A stretch of 37,675 nt of DNA from Desulfosporosinus sp. (GTDB lineage: Bacteria; Bacillota; Desulfitobacteriia; Desulfitobacteriales; Desulfitobacteriaceae), in contig JARLHU010000220.1 of the NCBI GenBank assembly GCA_031292095.1, positions 1 to 37,675 of the forward strand. The letters run 5' to 3'. A program made the position numbers and the translations under genes. The notes below the pieces were generated by a model, which worked only from the letters and a program-made list of their open reading frames with translations, searched no databases and had not been told where the DNA came from. Position 1 is the first letter of the stretch, and the number at the start of each line of letters is the position of its first letter. Shown here in pieces: positions 24,539 through 32,569 of this stretch.

Positions 24539-24694
24539 CTAAACTTTTTTTTCGTTTTCACTGGCTTTCTTTTCCCTAATTTCTCTCACGGCATTTAAAA
24601 TCTCAATACAGCCTTCGCGTACCTTCTTAGGGTCATACACCGATGGAAGGTATACAACTTCGTATGGTTTTTCTACTTTTTTTGATCGCGCCAT
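24539..24694 (-). CDS. Small leftward element protein, 51 residues
   Basis: The frame starts MARSKKVEKPYEVVYLPSVY and ends in a Lys/Glu-rich tail. AAAGGGG lies 11 nt before the ATG. The sequence is clean and protein-like, with a middle part DPKKVREGCIEILNAVREI. It is on the opposite strand to the flanking early genes, like other cargo in this part. Not recognised. Confidence 0.6.
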   Translation of the reverse strand: MARSKKVEKPYEVVYLPSVYDPKKVREGCIEILNAVREIREKKASENEKKV

Positions 24695-24773
24695 AATTAC
24701 ATATTCCCCTTTCTAAGATTTTTCGAATAATTGCCCGGTTAAGCTTTTATATTCCCCAGCGCAATAGAAAATA

Positions 24774-24800
24774 GCAGGACCACGCGGCCCTGCCTTTTTT
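24774..24800 (+). terminator. GC-rich intrinsic terminator
   Basis: GCAGG pairs with CCTGC around an inner CC/GG, followed by CTTTTTT. I cannot see which transcript it ends. Confidence 0.6.
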
Positions 24801-24834
24801 ATTGAGAGAGGCGTAATAGATTTCCTACTACTTT

Positions 24835-24930
24835 ATGTTTTACAATGAAATGCAATATGCTAAGGATGGGTATGAATTAGTCTGTAGTAGCGAAGAGGGT
24901 TATATTCTCAGAACTAAAGTTGAAATTTAA
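24835..24930 (+). CDS. Possible peptide, 31 residues
   Basis: The frame reads MFYNEMQYAKDGYELVCSSE and 11 more residues. It looks protein-like and ends 39 nt before a terminator, but has no clear ribosome binding site, so expression is doubtful. Confidence 0.25.
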   Translation: MFYNEMQYAKDGYELVCSSEEGYILRTKVEI

Positions 24931-24968
24931 GAAACCGAAGAATATTAGGATACAAAAGATTTATAATC

Positions 24969-24999
24969 GAAAAACGAGCCTCTATGGTTCGTTTTTTCT
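24969..24999 (+). terminator. Intrinsic terminator
   Basis: AAAAACGAGCC and GGTTCGTTTTTT pair with one mismatch around TCTAT and run into a T stretch. It follows the possible 31-residue peptide. Confidence 0.7.
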
Positions 25000-25450
25000 A
25001 CTCCATCCACAAGAGTGAGTGCAGGTCTCCTCAATTTGAGGACTAGCAACGAATATTAATTTCGAAGTTGCGCGCAACACCGATTATCCAGAGGATAGTA
25101 GTCGCCAATGCGGAAATTGCGTATCAGCCGAGGAGAATCCAATTTTAGTTTTACCTAAATTAATTTGATTCATTGCGCTTTGCTGGTCCGTAAGGTTACG
25201 TAAAAGAATCAAAAGTGAGAAAATATATGAAATGATTAAAGTATTAAGAAAGGTTGTCTTTAATACGATGTATCGTAAGTTTTGTATCTTTAAAATGATA
25301 TATCGTAATAGTATTAAGTTCCTACAAAAAAAGTCTTATATTTATTTACAAAAATCATTTTTATCGGAACTTTCGGAAAGGAAAATCCATGATTAGAGAG
25401 AAGTAATTATTTAAACAACTAATATAATGTAACGAAAAGAGGAGGAGACC
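25000..25450. other. AT-rich intergenic region with operator-like repeats
   Basis: No gene is visible. The right half is very AT-rich. TACGATGTATCGTA (25264-25277) is a perfect inverted repeat with a 2-bp centre, and a related copy, 11 of 14 matching, starts exactly 30 bp later (25294-25307). AGTATTAAG occurs at 25240-25248 and 25310-25318. This looks like a control region for the HTH gene at 25451, or less likely a second origin. Confidence 0.45.
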
Positions 25451-25681
25451 ATGAGCACGACAACAAGTATAAACGACCTTCCAGAAATCCTAACAGCCAA
25501 GCACATTTCCAGTTATTTAGGCATTTCCCTCCGGGTAGTTTATGCACTATTTCAAAAGGTACCAACACATGGCGGGATACCAAACTTCGACATTGGTGCA
25601 AGTAAGCGCGTCGAAAAGAAAGACTTTATTAAGTGGATTGAAGCTAGGAAGGGGGAAAAGGCACAAGGCCATGTGGGATGA
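25451..25681 (+). CDS. Excisionase-like HTH_17 protein
   Basis: A 76-residue DNA-binding protein of the AlpA/Xis type. The HTH is LTAKHISSYLGISLRVVYAL (about residues 14-33), followed by the wing and VEKKDFIKWIEARK end typical of HTH_17. GAGGAGG lies a few bases before the ATG. In P4-like elements such a protein controls excision and activates integrase. It is one of four HTH_17-type domains in the element. Downstream is a non-coding gap. Confidence 0.75.
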   Translation: MSTTTSINDLPEILTAKHISSYLGISLRVVYALFQKVPTHGGIPNFDIGASKRVEKKDFIKWIEARKGEKAQGHVG

Positions 25682-26034
25682 TTGGCTGAGTTGATAAGAG
25701 GGTCGAGTGGATACCTTAATATGATTCGGATTTAAATCAATTCTAGTATGATTTCCCCATTAGAAGGGGAACGGAATATCTTTCTACCTTATACTTGAGT
25801 GTATAGTTGCCCGCTGGAACCTAAATCCAGTGTGTGACCTAAAAGCCTTTAATCAAAATAACCAGCTTAGCTTAAATGGACTGGAGCGGGTTATTTCAAT
25901 TGGATTACGAAACCGGCACACCAGGATTGGTCCTGGTGTGCCGGTTTTTTGCCCCGCTTTTTAGAGGGAATTACGGATGTTGCCTAGAATGATAAACAAA
26001 AATTGAATTATTTTAGAATGAGGAAGTTGATTAT
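25682..26034. other. Non-coding gap with several hairpins
   Basis: I see no protein gene. Inverted repeats TTCCCC/GGGGAA (25753-25771), CTGG/CCAG (about 25814-25830) and AATAACC/GGTTATT (25857-25895) precede the strong terminator at 25911-25950. A short structured RNA ending at that terminator is possible. Confidence 0.35.
25911..25950 (+). terminator. Strong GC-rich terminator upstream of the cargo gene
   Basis: AACCGGCACACCAGGA (25911-25926) pairs perfectly with 25931-25946, loop TTGG, followed by TTTT. Its ends match those of the terminator at 27087-27131 on the other side of the gene at 26035. Confidence 0.92.
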
Positions 26035-26805
26035 ATGGAAAATCTAACTGAAGTTACTACCCAATCAGTTTTAACAATGAATCAGGAGGAGTTTATTAAG
26101 TTATTAAGGGGTGATAGCATTCCAGAGTTTTATGCCGATCAGTCGCTATTTAGAGCTTTAGTTCAAATGATACCAGCAGTTGGACCGTTATTCGATGCAG
26201 CCCTCGCTATACCGGGGACAAAAAGCAAGCAACAAAGACTAGACCTTTTGTTATGGTTGATGTACAAAGGCCTAATTTTAATTGAGCAAAGATTATCCAC
26301 TGCTGAGATTGATGCAGGTAGGGGCTGGATGACAACAGAGACCTTTGAAGATATGGTTAATGCCGCAATCGAGTCTGCGCAGAAGTCTCGTAGTCGCGAA
26401 AAGATTCTTCTGAATAGCATGATATTAACCAATTTAATTAACGGCACCACTGATGGTGTTTATAGTCCAGAGGAATATATTAATGTTTTAAATGACCTAA
26501 CACCACTGGAAATAAAAGCAATCCTGGTATTCTATAGATTATACAAGGACGATATTATGTCGCCCGGTGAGAATATACTTGGGCAGGCCAATAGGATACA
26601 AGCTCAAGAAATATTGGCACAGGAACTGAGTGTTGATAATGATGAGCTTGAGTTTATCATGAAAAGACTTGAGCGAACTGGGTTTATTAAGGAAATAAAT
26701 GGCACGTATCTCAGCTATTTTGGTGGACGTTTTACTATTACGAAAACGTTACTCCGTCTAATGGACTACTTAAGAGATCACCCGTTTTCAAACTATAGTT
26801 TCTGA
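26035..26805 (+). CDS. Cargo-like protein with hydrophobic N-terminal motif and C-terminal winged helix
   Basis: A 256-residue protein I do not recognise firmly. Residues 45-62 contain MIPAVGPLFDAALAIPG, a short hydrophobic stretch of the kind seen near the start of some abortive-infection and DUF4393-like proteins (weak impression). Residues about 205-245 look like a winged helix (LSVDNDELEFIMKRLERTGF, then YFGGRFTITKTLLRLM). It has its own terminators on both sides, as phage moron genes do. AGGAAG precedes the ATG by 8-10 nt. A defence or regulatory cargo role is inference. Confidence 0.6.
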   Translation: MENLTEVTTQSVLTMNQEEFIKLLRGDSIPEFYADQSLFRALVQMIPAVGPLFDAALAIPGTKSKQQRLDLLLWLMYKGLILIEQRLSTAEIDAGRGWMTTETFEDMVNAAIESAQKSRSREKILLNSMILTNLINGTTDGVYSPEEYINVLNDLTPLEIKAILVFYRLYKDDIMSPGENILGQANRIQAQEILAQELSVDNDELEFIMKRLERTGFIKEINGTYLSYFGGRFTITKTLLRLMDYLRDHPFSNYSF

Positions 26806-27086
26806 GTGGCTAATGCGAAAAAGAAAGATGCATTGTCATAAGCGCCTTTAAATTGTTGTTAAATTGAGGACACTATAAACTATATGGCATGATAGATGAT
26901 AGCCCTATTGGTATTCATGGAAAAATGGGAGTCGGAAGAGAGTTGTTTGGCAATAAATATGTTTGTACTAAAAATATAATTTATGCCCGTTTATTAAACC
27001 ATGAAATAGTTATTGAAGATATGGAGCTTCAATACCATGGGGTGTTTATGAAGCTGAAGAATTTACTTTAAAAAATATCGCCACTA
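26806..27086. other. Gap with an unsupported short frame
   Basis: A 60-residue frame (26889-27071, MIDDSPIGIHGKMGVGRELF...) is present but has no ribosome binding site. It may be a gene remnant. Nothing else is seen before the terminator. Confidence 0.3.
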
Positions 27087-27131
27087 CAAAAACCGGCAGC
27101 CGGGTCAAAGGACATGGTGTGCCGGTTTTTT
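27087..27131 (+). terminator. Terminator related to the one at 25911
   Basis: AAAAACCGGCA pairs with TGCCGGTTTTTT across a 21-nt loop. The outer arms and the stretch TGGTGTGCCGGTTTTTT match the upstream terminator, so the intervening gene is bracketed by two related sequences. Confidence 0.8.
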
Positions 27132-27476
27132 CCTTTAACAGACCATGCTTGGTTTTAAGATTGTCGGGCATGGGATCAATCGCTTTTTTTCTTCGGTCTT
27201 TTCTTACTCTTTCTCGTCCAGCGCAATCGGGATACTTGGTGGTTTCATCTATTCAGCTGCCCCCCTTTTCTAATAAAGTTCTAAGTCGGGTAATTATCGG
27301 ATTTATAGCCCATCGTGATGGAACCTAGAATCAAAATATTATTTTTGAGTTTACTGATTATCAGTTTTTCAATGATTTGATGGTCGAAACACACTTGTAG
27401 ATCAAGAAGGTACTTGATATTTGAAAATGAAGGGAAATTTTTATGCTAAATAATTCATCTCAAGTAATAAAAAGGC

Positions 27477-27518
27477 AAAATAAAACAGCCTCGATTTATT
27501 TCGAAGCTGTTTTATTTT
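27477..27518. terminator. Terminator-like hairpin
   Basis: AAAATAAAACAGC (27477-27489) pairs perfectly with GCTGTTTTATTTT (27506-27518), with an inner TCGA/TCGA pair. It can act in both directions. Confidence 0.75.
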
Positions 27519-27724
27519 CTAAAATATTATTTATATATAGTACAACCCCGTTGGTACCCCTGTTGCAGGGAATACCATCGGGTGCTATTCGGTTCAGATT
27601 AGTGATGTATTAAGAAGATTAGAAGGAATAAAAGGATTGATGTTAATTTGACAAGTAGTTCAGGAGAAATTTTGACATCAGTATCAATTTTGATTCTTAG
27701 CTTTACATATGATTTACTCATATC

Positions 27725-27750
27725 TATTCGAACAACTCCTTGTTCGAATA
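27725..27750. repeat. Perfect 11-bp inverted repeat
   Basis: TATTCGAACAA and TTGTTCGAATA are separated by CTCC. There is no T-run, so this is an operator-like or cruciform-forming site, not a typical terminator. Confidence 0.5.
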
Positions 27751-27918
27751 ACACCCCATACTACTAATAGTATAAACTGTATTGGTTTATTATTAAAGGA
27801 CCAGATATTTCCTATGCCTTATTCAGGTCCGATTCATAGAATATTATATTTAGCTTATCTAGGTAAGAAGATGCGACCTCAAAAGGAAACAAAGAAATAA
27901 GCCACTCATTAGAGCGGC

Positions 27919-28908
27919 TTATTTTCGTCTTAGGACTCCTTCTTTTGCTGACTTGTACTTTAGGTTGTTTCTGTGTTTTAGGTTACATGCTTTACATCGG
28001 ACAGACCGACTCCCGGAATACTCAACCCCGCATTCTCGGCACACTTTGGCATTTGGAGTTCCTTCGACTTCGCTAATGTGAGTTAGGAAATGGAGCCATA
28101 GCCAGGAGGAGAAGCTACTCGCCGTTAAGACTGGGCGGATACGAATTTCTTGAGTAAAACGGTTTTCTATTTTGACATCAATAAAATATTTTGAGACCCT
28201 CCCTATCCACAAGTTTATACTTTTTCGCATAGTTTCCTGAGACCAGTTATCGATATTAGGTTCTTCCGTGCCCCTAATGCGATTACTCATGGCTTCCGGG
28301 GCTAACTCTGTTAGTCCGAACGTAATAAAAAAAGATTTATTATTAGTATCCTCGCGGAAGTTGTACATAGAGATTATATTTACCAATTCCCGGATAACTT
28401 TTCCATCTTTGGTACGGGATGACTCAAATAATTTCCATGCTAATGAAATTAAGTTAGCTTGCACAATAATATCATCCAGTTTCATACGGCTTGACTTATC
28501 CAATTTGACTCTGTTTCGATAGGGTGTTGCATCAGGGTAGAGAAACCCGTATTTACTAATCCAGTTTAGTAAATTTTGAAGGTCTTGGTCCCCAAGTTTA
28601 CTTTTTGGATGCAAAAAGTAAATCCATTTCCTGTCTTTATCCTGATCAAAGTATTTACCATAATCACGTAGTTTGGCTGGATTATAAATTAGACCTGGAT
28701 TAGAAATGCACGATGCGAGTTCCTTGAATGCCTTCCATGTATTGATATCTCTTAGCTCATAGGGACTAATGTCTGTTAGAGTAACGAGTTCCCCATTAAT
28801 TTCAGCGTGCCCCCTGAACCATTCGAACGATGTGTCTAGCAACCATGTTTCCTTCTTGCCAACTCTGTATTCTTTTTCTTCATTCAGAAAAGTTTCCACT
28901 CTCCTCAA
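27919..28908 (-). CDS. Unknown protein with C-terminal CGNR-like zinc finger
   Basis: A 329-residue protein starting at TTG 28908, which lies 8 nt after GGAGG; longer reading adds residues without a site. The body is not recognised. The C-terminus has VCRECGVEYSGSRSVRCKAC followed by NLKHRNNLKYK, a pair of CxxC motifs and a basic tail as in CGNR or DUF6076-like zinc-finger proteins that often regulate transcription or toxin activity (inference). It is leftward inside a rightward operon, like cargo, and divergent from the gene at 29094. Confidence 0.65.
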   Translation of the reverse strand: MRRVETFLNEEKEYRVGKKETWLLDTSFEWFRGHAEINGELVTLTDISPYELRDINTWKAFKELASCISNPGLIYNPAKLRDYGKYFDQDKDRKWIYFLHPKSKLGDQDLQNLLNWISKYGFLYPDATPYRNRVKLDKSSRMKLDDIIVQANLISLAWKLFESSRTKDGKVIRELVNIISMYNFREDTNNKSFFITFGLTELAPEAMSNRIRGTEEPNIDNWSQETMRKSINLWIGRVSKYFIDVKIENRFTQEIRIRPVLTASSFSSWLWLHFLTHISEVEGTPNAKVCRECGVEYSGSRSVRCKACNLKHRNNLKYKSAKEGVLRRK

Positions 28909-28927
28909 ATTAAAAACCTCCAAAAAA

Positions 28928-28939
28928 ATATTGCAATAT
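28928..28939. promoter_or_regulatory. Palindrome upstream of the zinc-finger gene
   Basis: ATATTGCAATAT is a perfect 12-bp palindrome 20 bp upstream of the TTG start. ATTGCAATA recurs at 29010-29018 in the same divergent region. The pair may be autoregulatory sites. Confidence 0.45.
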
Positions 28940-29093
28940 GAACATTTGCGAACACTTGTAATATTGAAATAATAACACGACAGAGGTAGAATGTAAATAA
29001 CGGAAGTACATTGCAATAAAAAATAAATACCCGCCTGTACTAAGATGACAAGGGAAAGCGGGAAATATAATTTTTCTTAAGGAGAGGGTAGAC

Positions 29094-29309
29094 TTGTTAC
29101 CTGAAACCCGTATGCGTAAGAAGGCTGTGCGGTCAAGACAACGTAAAGAGGCCGCGCTTCAACGATTGCTAGAAGCTAAGGAATCTTCCTATGGGCCAGT
29201 TGTTACTAACTATAATCCACTAAGGCCAAAGGGGAACCCAGAAGTCGAACGCGCGCACTTTCAGCGTGGGATCGATCATCTATCACGTGAGCTAAACCTG
29301 AAACTATAA
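29094..29309 (+). CDS. Small basic protein, 71 residues
   Basis: TTG start at 29094 with AAGGAG about 10 nt upstream. The N-terminal half is Arg/Lys/Gln-rich (MRKKAVRSRQRKEAALQRLL) and helical, suggesting nucleic-acid or protein binding. It is the first gene of the rightward replication cluster. Not recognised. Confidence 0.5.
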   Translation: MLPETRMRKKAVRSRQRKEAALQRLLEAKESSYGPVVTNYNPLRPKGNPEVERAHFQRGIDHLSRELNLKL

Positions 29310-29352
29310 TTTTTCTAAATAGATTGTCTTAAACGTGAGGGGGAGAATATTG

Positions 29353-29583
29353 ATGGGGACGGCAAAAAACAGACTAATGTTTGATGAATTACCCGATGTG
29401 ATAGGGCCTAGGGAGATCGCACGATACCTAGGCTGTCACCTTACCGTGGGATACGAGTTAGTTAAGCGTCCGGGGTTTCCAGTTATTCGCATTGGACGCA
29501 AGTACCTTGTAGATAAAAATTCATTTTCAAAATGGCTCATTGAGCAAGAAACTCAAGAAACACAAAAAGCCGTCTCAATCTGA
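29353..29583 (+). CDS. Excisionase-like HTH_17 protein
   Basis: A 76-residue protein. The ATG at 29353 follows GGGGAG by 7 nt. The HTH is IGPREIARYLGCHLTVGYEL, then FPVIRIGRKYLVDKNSFSKW, the standard HTH_17 layout. Probably a regulator or excision factor of the element. The terminator after it includes the stop codon in its stem. Confidence 0.75.
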   Translation: MGTAKNRLMFDELPDVIGPREIARYLGCHLTVGYELVKRPGFPVIRIGRKYLVDKNSFSKWLIEQETQETQKAVSI

Positions 29584-29599
29584 GAACGGCTTTTAATTT
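29565..29599 (+). terminator. Terminator overlapping the stop of the HTH_17 gene
   Basis: AAAAGCCGT-CTCA (29565-29577) pairs with TGAG-A-ACGGCTTTT (29581-29594), loop ATC, then AATTTTT. Confidence 0.8.
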
Positions 29600-29746
29600 T
29601 TGGCAAAAAGAAAAACTCGACAATACTAGTCGAGCGAGGTGGTAGTGATCAATTGCTCAATACTATTAAACCCCAGGATCCCATGGAACTGGATGGAAAA
29701 CGCAACAAAATGGAGCGGTTAATTAGCAATGGAAGGGTGTGAGACG

Positions 29747-29980
29747 ATGTATGAAGCCGTCACGATGAAGGCCAAGGAAGCGGCCGTGTATGTCGGAATT
29801 AGTTATTGGTTACTTCTTGAAATGACAAAAAAAGGGGAACTGCCCTTTATTGCAGCTGGGGGAAGGAAGCTATTTCGTAAAGAATCCTTGGATCTTTGGA
29901 TGGCAAATCAGGAAGCGCAAAGCCTTCAAACAAAGCCTGAGCCTACTGGTCACGGTGCGTTAAGGAAAGTTAGTAAATAA
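29747..29980 (+). CDS. Excisionase-like HTH_17 protein upstream of primase
   Basis: A 77-residue protein with HTH MKAKEAAVYVGISYWLLLEM and the end FIAAGGRKLFRKESLDLWM. The ATG at 29747 has GGAAGGGTG upstream. The primase starts 10 bp after its stop. In P4-like elements AlpA-type proteins next to replication genes control excision or copy state; this role is inferred from position. Confidence 0.75.
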   Translation: MYEAVTMKAKEAAVYVGISYWLLLEMTKKGELPFIAAGGRKLFRKESLDLWMANQEAQSLQTKPEPTGHGALRKVSK

Positions 29981-29990
29981 TCTTCATCCA

Positions 29991-32324
29991 ATGGATGGAG
30001 AAATGACAGACCGAGCACGGTCTTTTTATTTTGGTAAAGAAAACCCAGTGGGCGGCTGGGCGTTTGAAGGAAGGTTCCGAAAGAGTTTGATTACTACAGA
30101 TATTGTACCACGGGATGCCCCCAAAAATATAATACTTGATGCTGCATTAGAATATGGGCAACGGGGCTGGCGGGTTATTCCTCTCCACTGGCCTCTGGTT
30201 AATGGGAAATGCTCTTGTAATATTGATGCTTGTGACAACGTTGGCAAACACCCAACAATAAAAGACTGGCCGAATAAAGGAACATCAGACTTAGGGCAAA
30301 TCGCAAAATGGTGGGATCATTGGCCTCAGGCAAACATTGGAATATTAACAGGTAAAAAACACGGTCTATTGCTACTTGACGTTGATATTAAAGACGATGG
30401 TCCAGGTGTTTTGGCGGCGCTAGAGGCACACAACGGACCGCTTCCAGATACAGTCGAGGCTATCACGGGTAGCGGCGGAAGACATGTGTTATTTAAGTAT
30501 CCAGAAAACCGTAAAATATTAAATAAGGCTCGTTTTAAGGATGGCCTGGACACGAGATCTGATGGAGGAATGTTTGTTGCGGCTCCCAGCCTTCACGCTT
30601 CTGGCAGAAGGTACGAGTGGGATGTAATGTTTCACCCTGATGAAACAGAGTTAGCTAATTGCCCGGAGTGGCTATTACTCTTAATGACCGAAACTAATAC
30701 CAAAGGTAATGGAGAAGTGCCACAAAACAATACAGGAAAGTCAATAAATGAGGGAGCGCGGAACAGTACACTAACGAGCTTGGCAGGGACAATGCGCCGG
30801 CGAGGGATGAGTTACGAGGCAATTTTTGCGGCACTTCTTGAGGAAAATAAAAAATATCTTCCTCCGCTCGACGAGAAGGAAGTTCGGATGGTCGCTATGA
30901 GTGTTTCTAGATACCCTGCAAAGAGTGATCTCAGAAGTCAGGTGCGGAAATCATTTCCTTATACAGAATTGGGTAATGCAGAAAAATTAATCTACCATCA
31001 CGGCGCTGATCTTCGTTATTGCCATCCGTGGGGAAAATGGTTGTTTTGGGATGACAGAAGATGGTCCACTGATACAACTGGTGAGATAAATAGGCGCGCC
31101 TTTGCTACAGTCAGGCAAATGCTCGCAGAGGCAGCCGATATAGGCGATGAAACCGAACGCAAGGCACTGGTTAAATGGGAGCAAAAATCAGAATCTGGAA
31201 AAGTCAGACGTGAAATGATTGAAACTTCAAAGAGTATCAATGGCATACCTGTTTTGCCCGATGACCTGGACAAGCACCTTTGGGCATTGAATGTGAATAA
31301 CGGTGAAATTGACTTAAAGACTGGGAAGCTATTAGAACATAAACGCGAAAACCTGATCACGAAGTTAGCGCCTGTTACGTATGACCCGAACGCTAAATGC
31401 CCAACATGGGAATCCTTCTTACGCAGGATTATGAACGGTAATACAAGCCTTATAGGGTTTCTCCAGCGTGCAATCGGTTATTCCCTAACAGGTGACACAG
31501 GAGAACAATGCTTATTTATATTGTATGGGGCAGGAGCAAACGGAAAGAGCGTTTTCTTAGATACTGTTTCAGCACTGTTCGGTGAAGATTATGCTCAAAA
31601 TACACCTGCTTCCACTCTAATGGTACGACGTAATGAGGGCATACCTAACGATATAGCTGCCTTAAAAGGAGCAAGGCTTATAACCGCTATCGAAGCTGAA
31701 GAAGGGCAAAGGCTGGCTGAAAGCTTAGTAAAAAGCATGACGGGCGGAGACAAAATGACTGCTCGTTTCATGCGCGGTGAGTTTTTTTCCTTCATTCCTG
31801 AATTCAAACTCTTCTTAGCAACAAATCACAAGCCACAGATCAAGGGCACAGATCACGCCATCTGGCGGAGAATTAACCTAATCCCTTTTGAGGTTACGAT
31901 ACCCACAGAGGAAAGAGATCGTAATTTACCGTTAAAACTCAGGAAGGAACTATCTGGTATCCTGAATTGGACATTAGAAGGCTGTCTACAGTGGCAGAAA
32001 GAAGGTCTCGGAATCCCTGACGAGGTAAAGGTTGCTACAAACTTTTACCGTGATGAGATGGATGTTATAGGTGATTTTCTTGCTGATCGTTGCCTGATCA
32101 CTCCGGCAGCTAGGGTTGAAAATAAGGATTTGAGGATGGCCTATGAGAGATGGTGTGACGTAAATGGTGAGCGTGCAATTACTCAAAAAGCCTTTTCCAC
32201 TCGTTTGATAGATCGAGGATTTGTATCTTCTCGGAGCGGTGCCAATGGGCGGAGGGCGTGGCCAGGGATCGGATTAGTAAACGAAGATTTAACGCTAGAT
32301 AACCCTTTTACTGACGGGTTTTGA
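29991..32324 (+). CDS. Primase-polymerase/helicase of the P4-D5 family
   Basis: A 777-residue replication protein. The N-terminal part (about 45-230) is a Prim-Pol domain with the metal-binding LLLDVDIKDDG (Asp130, Asp132), GSGGRHVLFKYP near 162 and a small Cys cluster (CSCNIDACDN). A primase C-terminal helical domain follows (to about 320), then D5_N and a superfamily-3 helicase with Walker A GAGANGKS near 513 and ATNHKPQIKGTDHAIWRRI. The ATG at 29991 has no clear site; ATG 30003, with GGAG only 2 nt away, is the alternative. It should start replication at the iterons just downstream. Confidence 0.92.
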   Translation: MDGEMTDRARSFYFGKENPVGGWAFEGRFRKSLITTDIVPRDAPKNIILDAALEYGQRGWRVIPLHWPLVNGKCSCNIDACDNVGKHPTIKDWPNKGTSDLGQIAKWWDHWPQANIGILTGKKHGLLLLDVDIKDDGPGVLAALEAHNGPLPDTVEAITGSGGRHVLFKYPENRKILNKARFKDGLDTRSDGGMFVAAPSLHASGRRYEWDVMFHPDETELANCPEWLLLLMTETNTKGNGEVPQNNTGKSINEGARNSTLTSLAGTMRRRGMSYEAIFAALLEENKKYLPPLDEKEVRMVAMSVSRYPAKSDLRSQVRKSFPYTELGNAEKLIYHHGADLRYCHPWGKWLFWDDRRWSTDTTGEINRRAFATVRQMLAEAADIGDETERKALVKWEQKSESGKVRREMIETSKSINGIPVLPDDLDKHLWALNVNNGEIDLKTGKLLEHKRENLITKLAPVTYDPNAKCPTWESFLRRIMNGNTSLIGFLQRAIGYSLTGDTGEQCLFILYGAGANGKSVFLDTVSALFGEDYAQNTPASTLMVRRNEGIPNDIAALKGARLITAIEAEEGQRLAESLVKSMTGGDKMTARFMRGEFFSFIPEFKLFLATNHKPQIKGTDHAIWRRINLIPFEVTIPTEERDRNLPLKLRKELSGILNWTLEGCLQWQKEGLGIPDEVKVATNFYRDEMDVIGDFLADRCLITPAARVENKDLRMAYERWCDVNGERAITQKAFSTRLIDRGFVSSRSGANGRRAWPGIGLVNEDLTLDNPFTDGF

Positions 32325-32503
32325 ATAACTGACGGGTTTGAAGGATTTTCCGTATAACCTATACGAGATTAAAATACAGGCTTGTTATGCTGTATTTTTG
32401 ATAATCCGTCAGTTCTATAAATTACCAATAACCTCAAAGCGTTGATACAACTGGCTTTCATGGCACTGACGGGTTGTGTTAAGGATTAACATACTGACGG
32501 GTT
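32310..32503. repeat. Iteron array behind the primase gene, candidate replication origin
   Basis: ACTGACGGGTT occurs four times in direct orientation, at 32310-32320, 32328-32338, 32465-32475 and 32493-32503. One inverted copy with a single mismatch lies at 32403-32413. The first copy overlaps the end of the primase gene. Between them lie a CGTATA/TATACG hairpin (32351-32365) and a terminator (32371-32398). P4-type primase-helicases recognise such iterons at their own origin, so this is the likely ori of the element. Confidence 0.75.
32371..32399 (+). terminator. Terminator after the primase gene
   Basis: AAAATACAG (32371-32379) pairs with CTGTATTTT (32390-32398) around a 10-nt loop, with T-run. 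It lies inside the iteron region. Confidence 0.75.
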
Positions 32504-32569
32504 GGATTAAAATAACCCACAAATTACACCACAAGGAGTGCTCAAAAGTAAAGGAGAATTAATTATTTC

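Larger units (their letters stand above)
27132..27918. other. Gene-poor stretch with hairpins and a possible gene fragment
   Basis: I find no supported gene. From 27541 a stop-bounded frame with no start codon reads NPVGTPVAGNTIG and SVQISDVLRRLEGIKG before a stop at 27650, which looks like a protein fragment. The same DNA folds into a nested imperfect hairpin (27545-27583: ACCC/GGGT, GGTA/TACC, CCCTG/CAGGG). A 63-residue frame at 27709-27900 has no ribosome binding site and overlaps a strong hairpin. Confidence 0.4.

Noticed and set aside
27709..27900. 63-residue rightward frame
   Set aside because: No ribosome binding site and it overlaps a perfect 11-bp inverted repeat.
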